A stretch of 64,000 nt of DNA from UBA2588 sp964343075 (GTDB taxonomy: Bacteria > Chloroflexota > Dehalococcoidia > Lucifugimonadales > UBA3495), in assembly GCA_964343075.1 (NCBI GenBank), contig CAYFGT010000004.1:1-64000 (forward strand). Reading direction: 5' to 3'. The notes beneath the pieces are model-generated. The model was not told the DNA's origin. It worked only from the letters and a program-made list of their open reading frames with translations, and ran no database searches. Made by a program: the position numbers and the translations under genes. Numbering within the stretch: position 1 is the first letter of the stretch; the number at the start of each line of letters is the position of its first letter. This document shows positions 62,600 through 64,000 of the stretch, in pieces.

Positions 62600-63535
62600 A
62601 TGGAAATAGGCGTAAGTATTCCGAGGTTACCAAATCCGCAAGGCATAAAAGATTTTGCCATACGGGCGGAAGAACTGGGATTCGAGTCAGTAATGGCGGG
62701 GGATCACATACTCCTGCCGACCGCAGGAACAGACCAATATCCATATACAGCCGATGGGTCCTTCCAAAGACCTACATCTGAACCATTCTTGGAAACCATG
62801 ACTTTACTAGGATTCATCGCAGGAATTACCAAAACAATTAAAATCGGAAGTACTGTCTTGATATTGCCGTACAGAAACCCTGTTGTACAGGCAAAAATGT
62901 TCGCCTCGTTAGACGTCTTAAGTGAAGGGAGGATGATCTGCGGGATTGGTGTAGGGTGGCTCGAAAAAGAATTCGACACACTGAATGTACCTTACAAACA
63001 ACGGGGACCTCTCACTGATGAGTATCTCGGAATTTTTAAGTGCCTTTGGGAAGAAGACAATCCGTTTTTCGAGGGAGAAACCTTTAGTATCGACGGAATA
63101 CAATTTTTTCCCAAACCAGTTCAAGAAGGAGGAATCCCCATTTGGGTTGGGGGGCACACTCGCCGAGCCCTACGGCGAACAGCAAAATATGGCAACTGCT
63201 GGCATACTACCCGTCAAACCCCGGAATTTGTCGCCAAACAAATGCCATATTTACAGGAACAAGTTATTGCCGCCGGAAGAGAACCGTCAGAAGTCACGGT
63301 ATCTCTGAAAAGAACCCTCCATTTCACAGACATGCCTGGCAAGGAAGAAGGGTCAGGAGTCCCAACAGGAGGAATAGTAATCGGGTCAACCGAAGACGTT
63401 ATAGAAGATGTTTTGAAGTGTAAGTCCTTAGGGATAGACCAACTAACTTACGACTTCAGAGTAGATGGTTTAGAACCCCAGATAGAGGTTATGGAGCACC
63501 TAGCGAAACATGTGCTTCCTGTAGCACTCGCATAA
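62600..63535 (+). CDS. LLM-class flavin (probably F420)-dependent oxidoreductase
   Basis: 311 residues of the luciferase-like TIM-barrel class. EIGVSIPRLPNPQGIKDFAIRAEELGFESVMAGDHILLP is the N-terminal strand-helix of F420-dependent members. KIGSTVLILPYRNPVVQAKMFASLDVLSEGRMICGIGVGWLEKEFDTL is the core signature. GGIPIWVGGHTRRALRRTAKYGNCWH follows. GAGGAG precedes the ATG. It is the last gene of the pur-linked run. Reaction unknown. Confidence 0.92.
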   Translation: MEIGVSIPRLPNPQGIKDFAIRAEELGFESVMAGDHILLPTAGTDQYPYTADGSFQRPTSEPFLETMTLLGFIAGITKTIKIGSTVLILPYRNPVVQAKMFASLDVLSEGRMICGIGVGWLEKEFDTLNVPYKQRGPLTDEYLGIFKCLWEEDNPFFEGETFSIDGIQFFPKPVQEGGIPIWVGGHTRRALRRTAKYGNCWHTTRQTPEFVAKQMPYLQEQVIAAGREPSEVTVSLKRTLHFTDMPGKEEGSGVPTGGIVIGSTEDVIEDVLKCKSLGIDQLTYDFRVDGLEPQIEVMEHLAKHVLPVALA

Positions 63536-63551
63536 TCCTATATTGCTTTAT

Positions 63552-64000
63552 CTATAACCCATTCGCTTTAAATATCTCAGCTTTTTCCACCAAATGGTTA
63601 GCCGTATTCAGCATTCTTTCTATTTGTTCGTCTGTCGTTTTTGACTTCACTTTCCCTGGTATACCAGTCACAAAGGAACGATCAGGAATATTAGTGTTTG
63701 CTAAGATCAAGGCATTAGAGCCTATCAAACATTGTTTCCCTATGGAAGACTCTGTCAAAAATGTGCAATTGTTCCCCAATAGACTCCCAGTTCCTATGAA
63801 ATCTCCGTGGACAACCACGGAATGGCCGATCGTGACATTATCTTCGATAATAAGTCCATCGCCGTGGATCACCGAGCCTTCTTGAACATTCACATTTTTA
63901 CCTAATGTTACAGGCCCTTCTCCGTCTGCACGTATCGTTACTCCAGGCCATACACTACAATTCTCACCAATTTCTATGTCCCCGACCAAATAAGCATCCT
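63552..64000 (-). CDS. Gamma-carbonic-anhydrase-like hexapeptide-repeat protein, 5' end cut by window
   Basis: Left-handed beta-helix protein: hexapeptide runs such as VGDIEIGENCSVWPGVTIRADGEG, VNVQEGSVIHGDG, IEDNVTIGHSVVVHGDFIGTGSLLG and GIPGKVKSKTTDEQIERM match the gamma-class carbonic anhydrase/YrdA/PaaY family. The frame stays open to the window edge, with AYLVGD before the first listed residues, so the start lies beyond it. The GHSVVVHG histidines are the usual metal ligands; the third histidine is less clear. It may hydrate CO2 or be an inactive scaffold. Confidence 0.85.
   Translation of the reverse strand, partial: DAYLVGDIEIGENCSVWPGVTIRADGEGPVTLGKNVNVQEGSVIHGDGLIIEDNVTIGHSVVVHGDFIGTGSLLGNNCTFLTESSIGKQCLIGSNALILANTNIPDRSFVTGIPGKVKSKTTDEQIERMLNTANHLVEKAEIFKANGL

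Overview
The window looks like a chromosomal stretch of a free-living, probably marine or otherwise oligotrophic Chloroflexota bacterium (SAR202 / Dehalococcoidia-like). This is inference. It rests on moderate, fairly AT-rich base composition by eye, a Gram-positive-type short YidC, many TTG/GTG starts, and a typical mix of catabolic paralogues: two luciferase-type flavin oxidoreductases, two tandem GMC oxidoreductases, three ThDP enzymes, an orphan CoxL-like molybdoenzyme, thiolase-like/DUF35 genes, RraA and HpcH aldolases, amidohydrolases and alpha/beta hydrolases. Genes are tightly packed with no gene-free gap over about 300 bases, and several convergent pairs share their stop codons.

Layout. 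1-51: end of a tRNA-His. 0.2-4.4 kb: small putative DNA-binding protein and a peptide-type ABC importer (lipoprotein plus two permeases, no ATPase). 4.4-7.4 kb: secreted gluzincin-like protease and a pair of MqnA-like and MTHFR-like genes. 7.4-13.7 kb: mostly minus-strand catabolic genes (ThDP enzyme, CMD protein, DUF35, RraA, amidohydrolase, alpha/beta hydrolase), with a plus-strand PanE-like reductase. 13.9-20.3 kb: typA, then DUF1800, DUF1501, NHL-repeat protein and a flavin oxidoreductase in line. 20.4-31.4 kb: CoxL-like subunit, MFS, amidohydrolase, YIP1, a radical-SAM-like protein without its cysteine motif, a zinc-ribbon miniprotein with a small Ser/Thr kinase, a PD-(D/E)XK nuclease, lipase-like hydrolase, alcohol dehydrogenase. 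31.5-41.5 kb: MFS, HTTM-DCC fusion, ThDP enzyme plus ferredoxin, malate synthase G, O-antigen-ligase/TPR protein. 41.5-53.1 kb: GatC-like plus amidase, a third ThDP enzyme, a putative selenoprotein operon (UGSC-type protein, DUF35, thiolase-like, HAD), HpcH aldolase, tandem GMC oxidoreductases, tRNA-Leu. 53.3-63.5 kb: conserved run rpmH-rnpA-yidD-(PQQ lipoprotein)-yidC-jag-purF-purM-purH followed by a glycosyltransferase, SDR and flavin oxidoreductase. The right edge cuts a gamma-carbonic-anhydrase-like gene.

The most notable item is at 44958-46670. Two open frames in the same phase are separated by a single TGA that sits exactly where the UGSC protein family carries selenocysteine or cysteine. 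The codons after it read Gly-Gly-Cys-Thr-Ser-Trp, and a perfect 7-bp hairpin lies 11 bases downstream, as expected for a bacterial SECIS. It is most simply read as one 570-residue selenoprotein, co-transcribed with a DUF35 protein and a thiolase-like protein that lacks the usual nucleophilic cysteine.
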